A stretch of 64,000 nt of DNA from Acinetobacter sp. YWS30-1 (GCF_033558715.1 NZ_CP114606.1:1674001-1738000); one strand, 5' to 3'; shown: positions 1-9,018, counted from the stretch's first letter. Notes: a model not told the origin generated them from the sequence alone. Made by a program: numbers and translations.

Positions 1-955
1 GGCCTTTGGTCAGGACATCCGTATCTTCACGATTAATGGTAATGGTTTTACCCGGAGTTGTGATGGAAGCCGTTGGTTTCAACGCAATCGAAACACGAAT
101 ATCCTGACCGCTAGAAATACCACCCAAGATACCGCCAGCATGGTTCGCCAGGAAGCCATCTGTTGTGAGTTCATCACGGGTTTCATGACCGAACTGCTCA
201 GCGACACTAAACCCATCACCAATTTCCACGCCTTTCACGGCATTGATTGACATCATGGCATGGGCAATATCAGCATCTAAACGATCAAATACTGGTTCAC
301 CCCAACCCACTGGCACTTTAGAAGCAATGATCTCAAGGCGTGCGCCACAGCTTGTGCCTTGCTCACGTAATGAAGTTACCAATGCTTCAAAGCGCGGCAC
401 CGCATCAACATCACCACAGAAGAACGGGTTATTTGGCACTTCATTCCAGTCCAGTTTTTCTGCTTTTTCAGTACCGATTTGGGTCACATGACCACGGATT
501 TCAATACCAAATTTCTCAAACAGGAATTTCTTGGCAATCGCACCTGCTGCTACACGCATCGCAGTTTCACGCGCACTCGAACGGCCACCACCGCGATAGT
601 CACGAAAACCATACTTCTGGGTATAGGTATAGTCTGCATGACCCGGGCGGAAAGTTTGCGCGATATTGCCATAATCTTTCGATTTCTGGTCCGTATTGCG
701 GATTAAAAGACCAATTGAAGTACCGGTAGTTTGACCCTCAAACACACCGGAAATAATTTCAACTTCATCTGGCTCTTTACGCTGTGTTGCAAATTTTGAA
801 GTACCCGGCTTACGACGGTCCAGATCCTTTTGCAAATCCGCTTCAGACAGTTCAATCCCTGGTGGAACCCCATCAATAATGGCCATTAAGCCAACACCAT
901 GAGATTCACCACAAGTCGTTACACGGAAGAGTTGCCCTATACTATTACCTGCCAT
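1..955 (-). CDS. aroC: Chorismate synthase, 3' end beyond the window
   Basis: Last step of the shikimate pathway: converts 5-enolpyruvylshikimate-3-phosphate to chorismate with reduced FMN, in the cytosol. The minus-strand reading frame opens at 955 with [20 protein letters not shown], the family's N-terminal signature, and continues without a stop to the window edge, covering roughly the first 318 residues. Further family segments are visible, including the RPGHADYTY stretch and the [18 protein letters not shown] signature. The start lies 12 nt after the prmB stop, so the two genes are probably cotranscribed. The C-terminus is simply outside the window and there is no sign of damage. Identity is considered very secure. 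Confidence 0.97.
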   Translation of the reverse strand, partial: MAGNSIGQLFRVTTCGESHGVGLMAIIDGVPPGIELSEADLQKDLDRRKPGTSKFATQRKEPDEVEIISGVFEGQTTGTSIGLLIRNTDQKSKDYGNIAQTFRPGHADYTYTQKYGFRDYRGGGRSSARETAMRVAAGAIAKKFLFEKFGIEIRGHVTQIGTEKAEKLDWNEVPNNPFFCGDVDAVPRFEALVTSLREQGTSCGARLEIIASKVPVGWGEPVFDRLDADIAHAMMSINAVKGVEIGDGFSVAEQFGHETRDELTTDGFLANHAGGILGGISSGQDIRVSIALKPTASITTPGKTITINREDTDVLTKG

Positions 956-967
956 GTCAACGACTCC

Positions 968-1978
968 TTATGAATTAACAGATTGAATGAATAAATCACG
1001 ATATTGACGGCATTGGGCTGCAGTCAGTGCAAAGATACCTGAACCACCACGTTGGAACTGCAACCAGTGGAAATCAACGGTATTGAAGTTTTGCTTCATC
1101 GCCCATTCAGAATTACCCACTTCAATCACGATCAAACCATCTTCAGTCAGATAATCAGCTGCTTGAGCCAGCATCTTGCGAACTAGATCCAGACCGTCTT
1201 GACCAGCAGCCAATGCCAGCTCTGGCTCATGATGGAATTCATCAGGAAGATCAGCCATATCCTCTGCATCGACATATGGAGGATTAGATACGATTAGATC
1301 ATATTGGTTTTCAGCTGGAATTTTGGCAAATAGATCAGATTCAAGTAATGCTACTTGGTACTGCTTACTGTGATGTTCACAGTTAATCTGCGCCACTTCC
1401 AAAGCTTCTTTAGAAATATCAGTTGCATCCACTTCTGAATCCGGGAAAGCATAGGCCAATGCAATCGCGATACAGCCAGAACCGGTACACATATCCAGAA
1501 TACGTTGTGGAGTTTTTGGATTCGGATTTTCTGGCAGGTTATTTACTGCTGCACCCATTTCACCATTTTCAGTCAGGCAATAAGGAGCAAAGCGGTTTTC
1601 AATCAGCTCAACGATTGGCGAACGTGGAATCAGAACACGCTCATCCACATAGAATGGCTTGCCGAAGAAATAGGCTAGATTCAATAAATAAGAGGTTGGA
1701 ACACGTTCATTAATGCGGCGTTCTAGCAAGCTCAAGAACTCAGCCACTTCGCTTGGCAATAATTTAGAGTCCAGAATTTCAGGATCTGCATTCCAGTCCA
1801 GTGACAAGGTTTGTAGAACGAGCGCTGAACTTTCAGCAAAATAATCTTCTGTACCTTGACCTAAGTGCGCATCGTATTGACGTAATGCTGTAACCCCAAA
1901 ACGAATAAAATCACGAATGGTAGTTAAATTTTCAGCGGCTTCCTGCAAATGTTCAGGGCTAATAGTCGGTCGATCCAC
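968..1978 (-). CDS. prmB: Ribosomal protein uL3 (L3) N5-glutamine methyltransferase
   Basis: SAM-dependent class I methyltransferase that methylates a glutamine of ribosomal protein L3. The 336-residue protein shows the SAM-binding loop LDMCTGSGCIAI at about 161-172 and the NPPY catalytic motif at 232-235, the hallmark of glutamine N5-methyltransferases. The extended N-terminal helical part and the VPTSYLLN / VLIPRSP segments fit PrmB rather than the release-factor enzyme PrmC, which is usually shorter (about 280 residues). Gene order prmB-aroC with a 12-nt gap is a common gammaproteobacterial arrangement and supports the choice. PrmC is the only realistic alternative. Confidence 0.93.
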   Translation of the reverse strand: MDRPTISPEHLQEAAENLTTIRDFIRFGVTALRQYDAHLGQGTEDYFAESSALVLQTLSLDWNADPEILDSKLLPSEVAEFLSLLERRINERVPTSYLLNLAYFFGKPFYVDERVLIPRSPIVELIENRFAPYCLTENGEMGAAVNNLPENPNPKTPQRILDMCTGSGCIAIALAYAFPDSEVDATDISKEALEVAQINCEHHSKQYQVALLESDLFAKIPAENQYDLIVSNPPYVDAEDMADLPDEFHHEPELALAAGQDGLDLVRKMLAQAADYLTEDGLIVIEVGNSEWAMKQNFNTVDFHWLQFQRGGSGIFALTAAQCRQYRDLFIQSVNS

Positions 1979-2175
1979 TTAAGGCGTCTCCAAGGTCATT
2001 TTTTAAAACGCCTTATGATACCTTGTTTTGAGGTGTTTTATAATGCCAAAACCATGAAAAACCCGAATTCTCCATGGTTTATCAATTACAGCTCTTCTGG
2101 ATTTCAGACAGATTAGAATCCTGCTTTTTAAGATTTATCGCTATTTCCGGAAGGATTTATTAACTTAAAACCAGT

Positions 2176-2562
2176 TTAAGCATCGGCACGATAAGAACGC
2201 GATTGATACAAATTCGCCTGATCTTTTACCATCTCTAGCGCACATTGACCCTGTTTAATCTGGGCATATTGGGTATTCATGGTCAGCTTGCATTGCTGTG
2301 ATAGTTTACGTTGCCACAACGTATGCTGATCACGAATATTATTACGATAGCCCGCATTCAATTTCAGATAAGTCTTATAGTTTTTCTTCAGACGTTTATT
2401 CTGTGCTTTTAATTCTTTTTTCACACATTTTTGTAGTTTAGCTGTATTGCCATAACTAAAGTTCATGCACTGGGTATATTCCTGAGAATAACCTGTAGCC
2501 GCCTGAACCTGTAATGCCATTGTCCCCAAACAACCTGCCATTAATAAACATGCAAAACGCAT
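2176..2562 (-). CDS. Small secreted Cys-containing protein, LprI/DUF1311-like
   Basis: 128 residues with a clear Sec signal peptide (MRFACLLMAGCLGTMALQVQA, cleavage expected near residue 21-22), so it is probably periplasmic. The mature part is basic and helical. It has four cysteines (about 33, 46, 92 and 107) and a Q-x-x-W segment (HTLWQRKLSQQC) followed by QGQCALEM. This pattern resembles the LprI/DUF1311 family, some members of which inhibit lysozyme, but the match is by eye and incomplete. It stands alone, flanked by AT-rich intergenic DNA, with its own promoter presumably beyond 2562. Function is unproven; inhibitor of a cell-wall hydrolase is one possibility. Confidence 0.7.
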   Translation of the reverse strand: MRFACLLMAGCLGTMALQVQAATGYSQEYTQCMNFSYGNTAKLQKCVKKELKAQNKRLKKNYKTYLKLNAGYRNNIRDQHTLWQRKLSQQCKLTMNTQYAQIKQGQCALEMVKDQANLYQSRSYRADA

Positions 2563-2763
2563 AATAACCCCTTCACCAAAACTGGCTTGTTTCCAATCAA
2601 TATTGAATAATGAATCTTGTTTAAATTATTGCCTGATACTAACTTAGTCCTCGATAAAATCCTATATTTTTCTCGCTTAAAAAGATGTCACAGTTCTTTG
2701 GTTGAAACTTGATTTTATGGCCGCATATAATTCGGCAATGATGTCCAAACGAGCCCAGATCTT

Positions 2764-3072
2764 ATGAGCTATAAGCACAACAATCTTATGGCCATGCGCC
2801 AGAACTACTGGAATGACGAGTTATCCAGTCAGGTGCAGCAGGAAAAGGTATTTTTACAAACTACATTAATGCAGCAAGGCGTATTTAGTAGCGCGACACT
2901 GGAAGATGCCAAATACCTGTTTTTCAGCTTGCCAAGCATCATTATTGTGAAGGGTTATGCGCTGGGTTTTATGCATGAAACAGTCCAGAACCTAATTCAT
3001 CAACATATTCAAACAAATAAACAACAGTTACAACAACGATCTGAATTAAAAATTCAATTTCAAATGTCATAA
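2764..3072 (+). CDS. Small protein of unknown function
   Basis: 102-residue protein that I do not recognise. It has no signal peptide. A short hydrophobic stretch near residues 53-68 (FFSLPSIIIVKGYALGF) is too polar for a confident membrane segment, and the C-terminal third is rich in Gln (THQHIQTNKQQLQQ-like). The start ATG at 2764 lacks a convincing Shine-Dalgarno; ATG codons at 2788 and 2794 are alternatives. A hairpin right after the stop (3092-3125) looks like a terminator, which supports this being a real monocistronic gene. Codon use looks like its neighbours. Confidence 0.6.
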   Translation: MSYKHNNLMAMRQNYWNDELSSQVQQEKVFLQTTLMQQGVFSSATLEDAKYLFFSLPSIIIVKGYALGFMHETVQNLIHQHIQTNKQQLQQRSELKIQFQMS

Positions 3073-3091
3073 TATTCACCCTACACTGGTC

Positions 3092-3125
3092 AAAACGGCA
3101 AGTGATATGCTCTTGCCGAGATTTT
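3092..3125 (+). terminator. Hairpin terminator after the 2764-3072 gene
   Basis: Perfect 7-bp stem CGGCAAG/CTTGCCG (3096-3102 and 3112-3118) preceded by AAAA and followed by a short ATTTT. It is a modest rho-independent terminator candidate. Confidence 0.5.
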
Positions 3126-3228
3126 CACCGTGAATTCAGCGGCTTAAACTTTTTTAATACGTGCAGACACGGTAATATCCACTACAATGATTTATTCCGC
3201 TTTATGCTGATAAAAGGATTGAGTTTAC

Positions 3229-4602
3229 ATGTCAGATCAGAACGATAAGCTTAAACAATTGAAAACTTCCTCAATGGATCGACGCTTATCGATCGCAAAG
3301 GCATCTTTGCTGGCAGGTACGCGCTGGGCAGCATCCAGTGCGGGTTCTATGTTCTCAAGCGAAGAAGAAAAAGAAAGAAGACGCAAAAAAGCTATGAAAG
3401 AACAGGCCGATTATCTGGTTGCAGAAATTGGCAAGCTTAAAGGTTCAATCGTCAAAATTGGCCAGATGATGGCACTGTATGGCGAGCATTTTCTGCCAGA
3501 AGAAGTTACTCAAGCCTTAAATACCTTAAATAATAAAACAGTCGCTTTGGCTTGGCCGGCGATCAAAGCCCAATTACAACAGCAATTAGGTTCCAAGCTA
3601 GATGATCTGACAGTTGATCATGAGCCCTTGGGCACAGCCTCTTTGGCTCAGGTGCATCGTGCGGTACGCAAGTCAGATGGTATGGAGCTGGTGCTTAAAA
3701 TCCAGTATCCGGGTGTAGCTGAGGCTATTGATTCTGATATGAGCCTGTTTAAGAACATGCTCAAATTGACCCGTATGGTGCCGCAAACCCGTGAATTTGA
3801 TCAATGGTTCGATGAAGTTCGCGAGATGATGCATCGTGAGGTCAATTATAAAATTGAAGCAGATACAACTCGCCGTTTCTGTAAACGTCTGCAAAATGAT
3901 CCACGATATATCGTACCGACCATCATCGATAACTATTGTACTGACCGTGTCCTGTGTATGACCTTTGAACGTGGTGTACCAATCAATAGTCCAGTGATGC
4001 TATCTCTACCACAGGAACGTCGTAATAAACTGGGTGAAGCTTCTCTGGAAATCGCTGTACGTGAGATTTTTGAATGGGGCGAGATGCAGACTGACCCAAA
4101 TTTCGGCAATTATCTGGTACGTCTAGGTGATGGCGAAAATATTCAGGACAAGATTGTACTCCTCGATTTCGGTGCAATCCGTCAGTTTGACCAGCATCTA
4201 CTCAATGTAGCGCGTAACCTGATCCAGGCCGGTTATCATCATGATTCAGACATGATGGTAAAAGCCATGACCGGTTATGAATTCTTCGATTCTATTCCGC
4301 CTAGCATCAAACCGGATATGGCGAAAGTCTTCCTGTTAGCCACAGAAGCCTTCAGCTCACCAATGAACAATAAAGACCTGCCTCCAAGTGTGATGGATGA
4401 ACATGACCGCTATAACTGGAAAAAAAGCCAGCTTCATAGCCGGGTAATGCAGCAGGCTTCTAAATCCATGGCTTCACGTTATTTCAGTGTACCGCCTAAA
4501 GAATTTATGTTTATTAGCCGTAAGTTTATTGGTGCTTATACCTTCATGACGGTGATTGATGCGAAAACTAATGTACGCGCAATGATTAAACGTCATCTCT
4601 AA
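3229..4602 (+). CDS. ABC1/AarF/UbiB-family atypical kinase
   Basis: 457-residue member of the ABC1/ADCK/UbiB protein-kinase-like family, whose members act in ubiquinone biosynthesis or lipid-linked processes. Family marks are visible in order: the KxGQ motif (SIVKIGQMM) near residue 77; the Ala-rich nucleotide loop (LGTASLAQVHRA) near 132; the VAIK-like lysine (LVLKIQYPGV); a catalytic-loop-like segment with TDPNFGNYLV; and the metal-binding DFG (LLDFGAIRQF) near 311. It has no C-terminal transmembrane pair like E. coli UbiB and sits away from ubiE/ubiJ, so it is more likely a paralogue than UbiB itself. A strong terminator follows at 4632. Confidence 0.85.
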   Translation: MSDQNDKLKQLKTSSMDRRLSIAKASLLAGTRWAASSAGSMFSSEEEKERRRKKAMKEQADYLVAEIGKLKGSIVKIGQMMALYGEHFLPEEVTQALNTLNNKTVALAWPAIKAQLQQQLGSKLDDLTVDHEPLGTASLAQVHRAVRKSDGMELVLKIQYPGVAEAIDSDMSLFKNMLKLTRMVPQTREFDQWFDEVREMMHREVNYKIEADTTRRFCKRLQNDPRYIVPTIIDNYCTDRVLCMTFERGVPINSPVMLSLPQERRNKLGEASLEIAVREIFEWGEMQTDPNFGNYLVRLGDGENIQDKIVLLDFGAIRQFDQHLLNVARNLIQAGYHHDSDMMVKAMTGYEFFDSIPPSIKPDMAKVFLLATEAFSSPMNNKDLPPSVMDEHDRYNWKKSQLHSRVMQQASKSMASRYFSVPPKEFMFISRKFIGAYTFMTVIDAKTNVRAMIKRHL

Positions 4603-4631
4603 TAGACTAAGTTATTATTAGCCTTATATAA

Positions 4632-4665
4632 GACCCGGATGATTTTGTCATTCGGGTCAATTTTT
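4632..4665 (+). terminator. Rho-independent terminator after the ABC1 kinase gene
   Basis: 11-bp stem with one G-T pair (GACCCGGATGA / TCATTCGGGTC), a loop of about 5 nt, then AATTTTT. Confidence 0.85.
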
Positions 4666-4845
4666 GATAAAATCCAAATTTTTCTTATTTTATTTTTCTA
4701 TTTATTTTCAATATCTTAAATTTTTAAATCCCCTCTTTATTTTAATAATAAATTGACAATGATTCATGTCATTGATGACATGGTTTTTTCTAGAACAGCA
4801 TGTCAACATCAGGCAAATAAGATAACACCCCGTAGGATAATTAGA

Positions 4846-6141
4846 ATGAACAATATGGTGAACAAAGCACAAGGATTTGGCTTGTCCATCCTGACCAAAG
4901 TGGCTGGAAGTGATTTACTTGACCAATTAAAGCTGCGTAAATTTTTAGAAAAATCTCTTTATCAAAGCTCTAAAGCAGGTTTTAAAACACTCAGCCAGAC
5001 TCAGAAAATCCTGAAATCTGGTCAGAAAATTCAAAGACAACGTTTACCACATCAGTCCAAATCCCTGTTCGATCTGAATCTGACTGAAGAACAGCAAATG
5101 ACCTGTGAGGCGATGCAACAGTTTGCCAGTGAAGTCCTTTATCCTTTGGCACATGATGCAGATCATCATGAAATCTTCCCAGAGGAACTCTGGCAATATT
5201 CAACTGATCTGGGTCTTAATTTTTATGCGCTGCCTGAAGCTTTAGGTGGCGTAGCTGCAGAACAGAATATCGTCAGCAATGTCCTGATGGCTCAACAGTT
5301 GGCTCAAGGTGATTTCAGTCTGACCGCTGGACTGCTTTCTACCTTTAGTGTGATTAATGCGATTACCCGTTGGGGTTCAGAACAGGTTCAGACTGAGTAT
5401 TTAACTGCATTCGCCGATGATCCTCATCTTAAAGCTACCTTCGCAGTACAGGAAGCAACAGCTGCCTTTAATCCTTATCAGTTAAAAACTCAAGCAATGT
5501 CGAATGGAGATCACTATCTGATTAATGGTGAAAAAACCTTGGTGATGCTCGGAGAAACTGCTGATATCTATCTGGTCAGTGCAGATCTGAATGGCAAAAC
5601 CGAAGTATTTATTATGCAACGCAATAATACTATTACTGCACAAGAATCTCCGGCTATGGGCCTGAAAGCCACTCAAACCATGAATCTCAAATTTAATAAC
5701 ACACCGGCACAACGCTTGGGAGATGACGATTTTGATTACACCGCTTTTCTTGATCTAGGCAATTTAATGTGGTGTGCCATGGCGGTCGGTACCTGTGAAG
5801 CGGTTAAAAAATACTGTGTGCAATATGCCAATGAACGGACAGCCTTTGGCGAACCGATTTCTCATCGGCAAAGTGTAGCCTTTATGATTGCAGATATGGC
5901 GATTGAAATTGATGCCATGCAAATGCTGATCCTGAATGCTGCCAGTCTTGCAGAATCTGGTCAAGGCTTTCATCGTGAAGCTTATTTAGCCCGTCTGCTC
6001 TGTGCAGAAAAATCCATGAAAATTGGCACAGATGGCGTGCAGATCCTCGGCGGACATGGCTTCACCAAGGAACATCCGGTAGAACGCTGGTATCGGGACT
6101 TAAGAGCAACAGCAATCGTACATTCTGGCCTTCATGCCTGA
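4846..6141 (+). CDS. Acyl-CoA dehydrogenase family protein, unusual C-terminus
   Basis: FAD-dependent acyl-CoA dehydrogenase fold. The open frame extends up to 4753, but the ATG at 4846 (MNNMVNKAQG), with AGGAT at 4833-4837 before it, is the better start and gives 431 residues. An N-terminal extension of about 75 residues precedes the helical domain, which begins near DLNLTEEQQMTCEAMQQF. The middle domain has FAVQEATAAF and INGEKTLVMLG; the C-terminal domain has RTAFGEPISHRQSVAFMIAD and QILGGHGFTKEHPVERWYRDLRA. The protein then ends in TAIVHSGLHA, where the family normally has IYEGT carrying the catalytic glutamate plus about 20 more residues. A complete acyl-CoA dehydrogenase starts 22 nt downstream. 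The two may be cotranscribed and could form a heteromer (inference). Confidence 0.88.
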   Translation: MNNMVNKAQGFGLSILTKVAGSDLLDQLKLRKFLEKSLYQSSKAGFKTLSQTQKILKSGQKIQRQRLPHQSKSLFDLNLTEEQQMTCEAMQQFASEVLYPLAHDADHHEIFPEELWQYSTDLGLNFYALPEALGGVAAEQNIVSNVLMAQQLAQGDFSLTAGLLSTFSVINAITRWGSEQVQTEYLTAFADDPHLKATFAVQEATAAFNPYQLKTQAMSNGDHYLINGEKTLVMLGETADIYLVSADLNGKTEVFIMQRNNTITAQESPAMGLKATQTMNLKFNNTPAQRLGDDDFDYTAFLDLGNLMWCAMAVGTCEAVKKYCVQYANERTAFGEPISHRQSVAFMIADMAIEIDAMQMLILNAASLAESGQGFHREAYLARLLCAEKSMKIGTDGVQILGGHGFTKEHPVERWYRDLRATAIVHSGLHA

Positions 6142-6163
6142 GCAAAGAATAAGGAAAAAATAA

Positions 6164-7363
6164 ATGAACTTGCAAAATCCTAAAAAATTCAAATTGCTGA
6201 TTGATCAGGCACATGAAGTTGCTCTAAATGTACTCCGCCCTATTTCACGCAAATATGACAAAGCTGAACATGCTTATCCGAAAGAGTTAGATATGCTCGC
6301 TTCTGTCGTCGATGGCATGAACCAAGGCAGCGAAGGCATGAATGCGGGAGCTGCGGTCAATAAACGCGGTGATAACGATGAAAGCAATAAAAATGGCGTA
6401 AATATGTCAACAGCACTTAGTATTGTCGAAATGTGTTATGGCGATACCGGACTACTTTTATCCATGCCGCGTCAAGGTTTAGGAAATTCAGCCATTGCTG
6501 CTGTTGCTAATGAGGAACAGTTACAACGCTTTCATGGCATCTGGGCAGCGATGGCAATCACTGAACCAGGCTGTGGTTCGGATTCAGCTGCCATTCGTAC
6601 TACTGCCATTAAAGATGGTGATGACTATATCCTCAATGGTGAAAAAATCTTTGTCACCTCTGGCGAACGTGCAGATGCGGTTGTCGTCTGGGCGACTTTA
6701 GATAAAAAACTTGGCCGTGCTGCAATCAAGTCCTTTGTTGTACCTAAAGGCAAACCCGGTATGAAAATCGAGCGTCTGGAACATAAGCTAGGCATTAAAG
6801 CCTCGGATACGGCTGCAATTAGTTTTATCGATTGTCGTATACCTGCTGCTAATTTGCTTGGACATGCTGAAATTGATGTAGCCAAAGGTTTTGCGGGTGT
6901 CATGGAAACTTTTGATAATACCCGTCCACTCGTTGCAGCCATGGCAATTGGCTGTTCTAAAGCCTCCTTGGAGAGAATTAAGGAGATTTTTAAGGAACAG
7001 CTAGATCCTGAGTACAATACGCCTTACTTACAAGCATCGAATATTCCAGCGCAAATTTACCGAATGGAAGCCGAATGGGAAGCAGCCCGTTTATTAATGT
7101 TGAAAGCTGCGTGGATAGCGGATAACCGCAAGCCTAATTCTCGTGAAGCCTCTATTGCTAAAGCCAAGGCAGGTCGTATTGCGAATGAAATCACTTTGAA
7201 GTGTGTCGAATTAGCAGCATCTATAGGCTATAACGAGACTGAACTTTTAGAAAAATGGGCACGTGATTCCAAGATTCTAGATATTTTTGAAGGAACTCAA
7301 CAGATTCAGCAGCTCATTATTGCCCGACGTGAACTAGGTAAATCTTCAAGTGAATTAAAATAA
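6164..7363 (+). CDS. Acyl-CoA dehydrogenase
   Basis: 399-residue flavoenzyme that would introduce the alpha,beta double bond into an acyl-CoA and pass electrons to ETF. Visible marks: AMAITEPGCGSDSAAIRTTA (FAD/substrate loop, middle domain), YILNGEKIFVTSGERAD, and the C-terminal LDIFEGTQQIQQLIIARREL in which the Glu of FEGT is the expected catalytic base. The family length of about 380-400 is met. Odd feature: an insertion rich in Gly/Asn near residues 52-80 (EGMNAGAAVNKRGDNDESNK) in the N-terminal helical domain. The start has AAGGAAAA 9 nt upstream. It is the second gene of a pair with the acyl-CoA dehydrogenase at 4846-6141. Substrate chain length cannot be read from the sequence. Confidence 0.92.
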   Translation: MNLQNPKKFKLLIDQAHEVALNVLRPISRKYDKAEHAYPKELDMLASVVDGMNQGSEGMNAGAAVNKRGDNDESNKNGVNMSTALSIVEMCYGDTGLLLSMPRQGLGNSAIAAVANEEQLQRFHGIWAAMAITEPGCGSDSAAIRTTAIKDGDDYILNGEKIFVTSGERADAVVVWATLDKKLGRAAIKSFVVPKGKPGMKIERLEHKLGIKASDTAAISFIDCRIPAANLLGHAEIDVAKGFAGVMETFDNTRPLVAAMAIGCSKASLERIKEIFKEQLDPEYNTPYLQASNIPAQIYRMEAEWEAARLLMLKAAWIADNRKPNSREASIAKAKAGRIANEITLKCVELAASIGYNETELLEKWARDSKILDIFEGTQQIQQLIIARRELGKSSSELK

Positions 7364-7380
7364 TAAAAAATTGGAAATAC

Positions 7381-7456
7381 TGCTTCATTAAAAATGAAGC
7401 AATAAAAAGGATGGATTTTTTATGGTTTTCGGACTATAAAATTTCCATCCTTTTTT
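7381..7456 (+). terminator. Two successive hairpins after the acyl-CoA dehydrogenases
   Basis: The first hairpin is TGCTTCATT/AATGAAGCA (7381-7389 and 7393-7401, perfect 9 bp, no T-run). The second has arms AAAAAGGATGGA and TCCATCCTTTTTT (about 7404-7456) with a long loop and a T-run. The second is a likely terminator. It ends only 12 nt before the next gene's start. Confidence 0.65.
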
Positions 7457-7468
7457 ATGTCATAACCT

Positions 7469-7957
7469 ATGTATTCTATTCGTCCTATACAACCTCAAGA
7501 TAATGCTCAAATTGCCAAGATTATTCGTGAAGTTTCCGTAGAATTCGGACTTGCAGCAGAATCCGGTTTTGCTGTCGGTGATTCAATCCTGGATAACCTG
7601 TATGAAGTATATCAGCAGCCAAATGCAGCTTATTGGGTCATTATCGATGAGCAGGATCAAGTCTTTGGTGGCGGAGGTATTGCGCCATTACAGGGTGATC
7701 AGAGTATTCTAGAAATACAGAAAATGTATTTCTTACCCATTATTCGTCGTTATGGATTTGCAAAACAGATTTTAAATCTGGCCTTTGACTTTGCTCATGA
7801 GCAGAATTTTAAACGAATCTATCTTGAAACTACTGCAAGCCTTTGGCAGGCTGTGAAGCTTTACGAAAAATTAGGTTTTGAACATCTCGATCATCCTGAA
7901 GGCAATACGGGTCATAGTGCAGCTTGTGAAATCTGGATGCTAAAAACTTTAGACTAA
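7469..7957 (+). CDS. GNAT-family N-acetyltransferase
   Basis: 162-residue single-domain GNAT protein, predicted to move an acetyl group from acetyl-CoA to an amine of unknown substrate. The fold order is clear: MYSIRPIQPQDNAQIAKII (beta1-alpha1), the central WVIIDEQDQVFGGGGIAPL (beta2-beta3), ILEIQKMYFLPIIRRYGFAKQIL, where the R-R-Y-G-F-A stretch is the pyrophosphate-binding loop (usual Q/RxxGxG/A), and IYLETTASLWQAVKLYEKLGFEHL (motif B). The translation start follows the upstream terminator by 12 nt without an obvious Shine-Dalgarno, so the promoter must overlap the hairpin region. A strong terminator follows at 7989. Confidence 0.9.
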   Translation: MYSIRPIQPQDNAQIAKIIREVSVEFGLAAESGFAVGDSILDNLYEVYQQPNAAYWVIIDEQDQVFGGGGIAPLQGDQSILEIQKMYFLPIIRRYGFAKQILNLAFDFAHEQNFKRIYLETTASLWQAVKLYEKLGFEHLDHPEGNTGHSAACEIWMLKTLD

Positions 7958-7988
7958 GCCATCTCATACATCTAAATACTTTTATTCT

Positions 7989-8035
7989 AAAGAAAAGCCA
8001 GAGATACAAATTCGGCTACTAACTGGCTTTTCTTT
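7989..8035 (+). terminator. Rho-independent terminator after the GNAT gene
   Basis: Perfect 13-bp arms AAAGAAAAGCCAG / CTGGCTTTTCTTT separated by 21 nt; the right arm itself supplies the T-rich tract. Confidence 0.75.
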
Positions 8036-8170
8036 AAGCAATTCTTCATAAAAAATTCATTATTCAACAAAATCTAAGTTGTCTTTGTAAACAAATCATC
8101 TAATTTCTTGACGATTTTCATACATCTTCCTAAGATCAATTTAATTTTAAAAATACAGGGAAGCTGAAAG

Positions 8171-8749
8171 TTGTTGGGCAAATTTTCTGGCAAAAACTAT
8201 TCATTATTAAAGGTCTTAAATCCTACTACTTTAAAAATTGGGATGCTTGGCTTAACTACAATATTAATAAGTGCTTGCTCCTCACTAGGAGGTAAATCCT
8301 TAGAAAAACGCTCTGCTAAACTGTCTCAAGGAATTCAGACTGCATATGCTGTGCCTGCGACAACTGCTACTCGCGTTTCACCTTTAATTATTCAGAATGC
8401 CGAAAGACATAGTCTAGATCCCTTGCTAGTAGCAGCCGTGATTCGACAGGAATCTACCTATCGCAGTCAGATCGCTTCACCTGCAGGTGCTGTGGGTCTT
8501 ATGCAAATTGTTCCGCGTTATTGGCAATCTACATGTGGACCTGATTTATTTAATGAAGCAATAAATATTGGATGTGGGAGTTATATTCTGTCACGTTATC
8601 AGGAATCGAGTGGCAGCCTAGAAAAAGCGCTGGGTTATTATAATGTAGGCCCTACTGCCTATGAGAAAGATCGGAAAATGCGTAAACAAGGTAAAAAATA
8701 TGCTAAAGAAGTTTTAACGCACCAGAAGCAACTTAAAAAATCGATGTAA
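8171..8749 (+). CDS. Lipoprotein lytic transglycosylase, SLT domain
   Basis: Cleaves the glycan strand of peptidoglycan. The C-terminal domain has the goose-lysozyme/SLT signatures: AAVIRQESTYRSQIASPAGAVGLMQIVP, with the catalytic Glu in RQES and the GLMQI motif, then the ALGYYNVGP segment. A lipobox (LISAC, Cys at residue 36) marks an envelope lipoprotein. Start choice: TTG at 8171 has GGGAAG 7 nt upstream and gives a basic N-terminal region; an ATG at 8243 (MLGLTTILISAC) would leave a signal peptide with no positive charge, so TTG is preferred. The 192-residue protein is a short SLT protein with little beyond the catalytic domain. Followed by a strong terminator. Confidence 0.85.
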   Translation: MLGKFSGKNYSLLKVLNPTTLKIGMLGLTTILISACSSLGGKSLEKRSAKLSQGIQTAYAVPATTATRVSPLIIQNAERHSLDPLLVAAVIRQESTYRSQIASPAGAVGLMQIVPRYWQSTCGPDLFNEAINIGCGSYILSRYQESSGSLEKALGYYNVGPTAYEKDRKMRKQGKKYAKEVLTHQKQLKKSM

Positions 8750-8804
8750 TTAGAATGTACTGATGACTAATTCAGTTTATTCTAAAAAATATTAATCCAT
8801 AACT

Positions 8805-8835
8805 AAAAAGGCTTAAATTGAATTTAAGCCTTTTT
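8805..8835 (+). terminator. Rho-independent terminator after the transglycosylase gene
   Basis: Stem AAAAAGGCTTAAA / TTTAAGCCTTTTT with a small loop and a T-run on both strands. Confidence 0.85.
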
Positions 8836-8861
8836 ATCTTGTTTTCTTAAATCTCACACAT

Positions 8862-8893
8862 AAAAAAAGCCCCCTGCATTAGCAGAGGGCTTT
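8862..8893 (-). terminator. rRNA operon terminator
   Basis: On the minus strand AAAGCCCTCTGC-loop-GCAGGGGGCTTTTTTT, directly downstream of the 5S gene. It ends the rrn operon and is convergent with the transglycosylase terminator. Confidence 0.9.
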
Positions 8894-8904
8894 AGGAATA
8901 ATGA

Positions 8905-9018
8905 GCTGGCGATGACTTACTCTCACATGGGAGACCCCACACTACCATCAGCGCTAAGAGGTTTCACTTCTGAGTTCGGGAAGGGATCAGGTGGTTCACT
9001 CTTGCTATGGTCGCCAGC
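8905..9018 (-). rRNA. rrf: 5S ribosomal RNA
   Basis: 114-nt minus-strand segment from GCTGGCGACCATAGC to its complementary end GTCATCGCCAGC, the terminal helix of 5S rRNA. The internal CCGAACTCAGAAGTGAAAC stretch is the conserved loop region. It is the last gene of the rrn operon, about 200 nt after the 23S. Confidence 0.97.

Noticed and set aside
243..729. Plus-strand frames over aroC
   Set aside because: Antisense to an intact chorismate synthase frame; no ribosome-binding site and no recognisable protein.
4753..4845. Upstream extension of the first acyl-CoA dehydrogenase
   Set aside because: No ribosome-binding site before 4753 and the extra 31 residues are unlike the family; ATG 4846 has AGGAT upstream.
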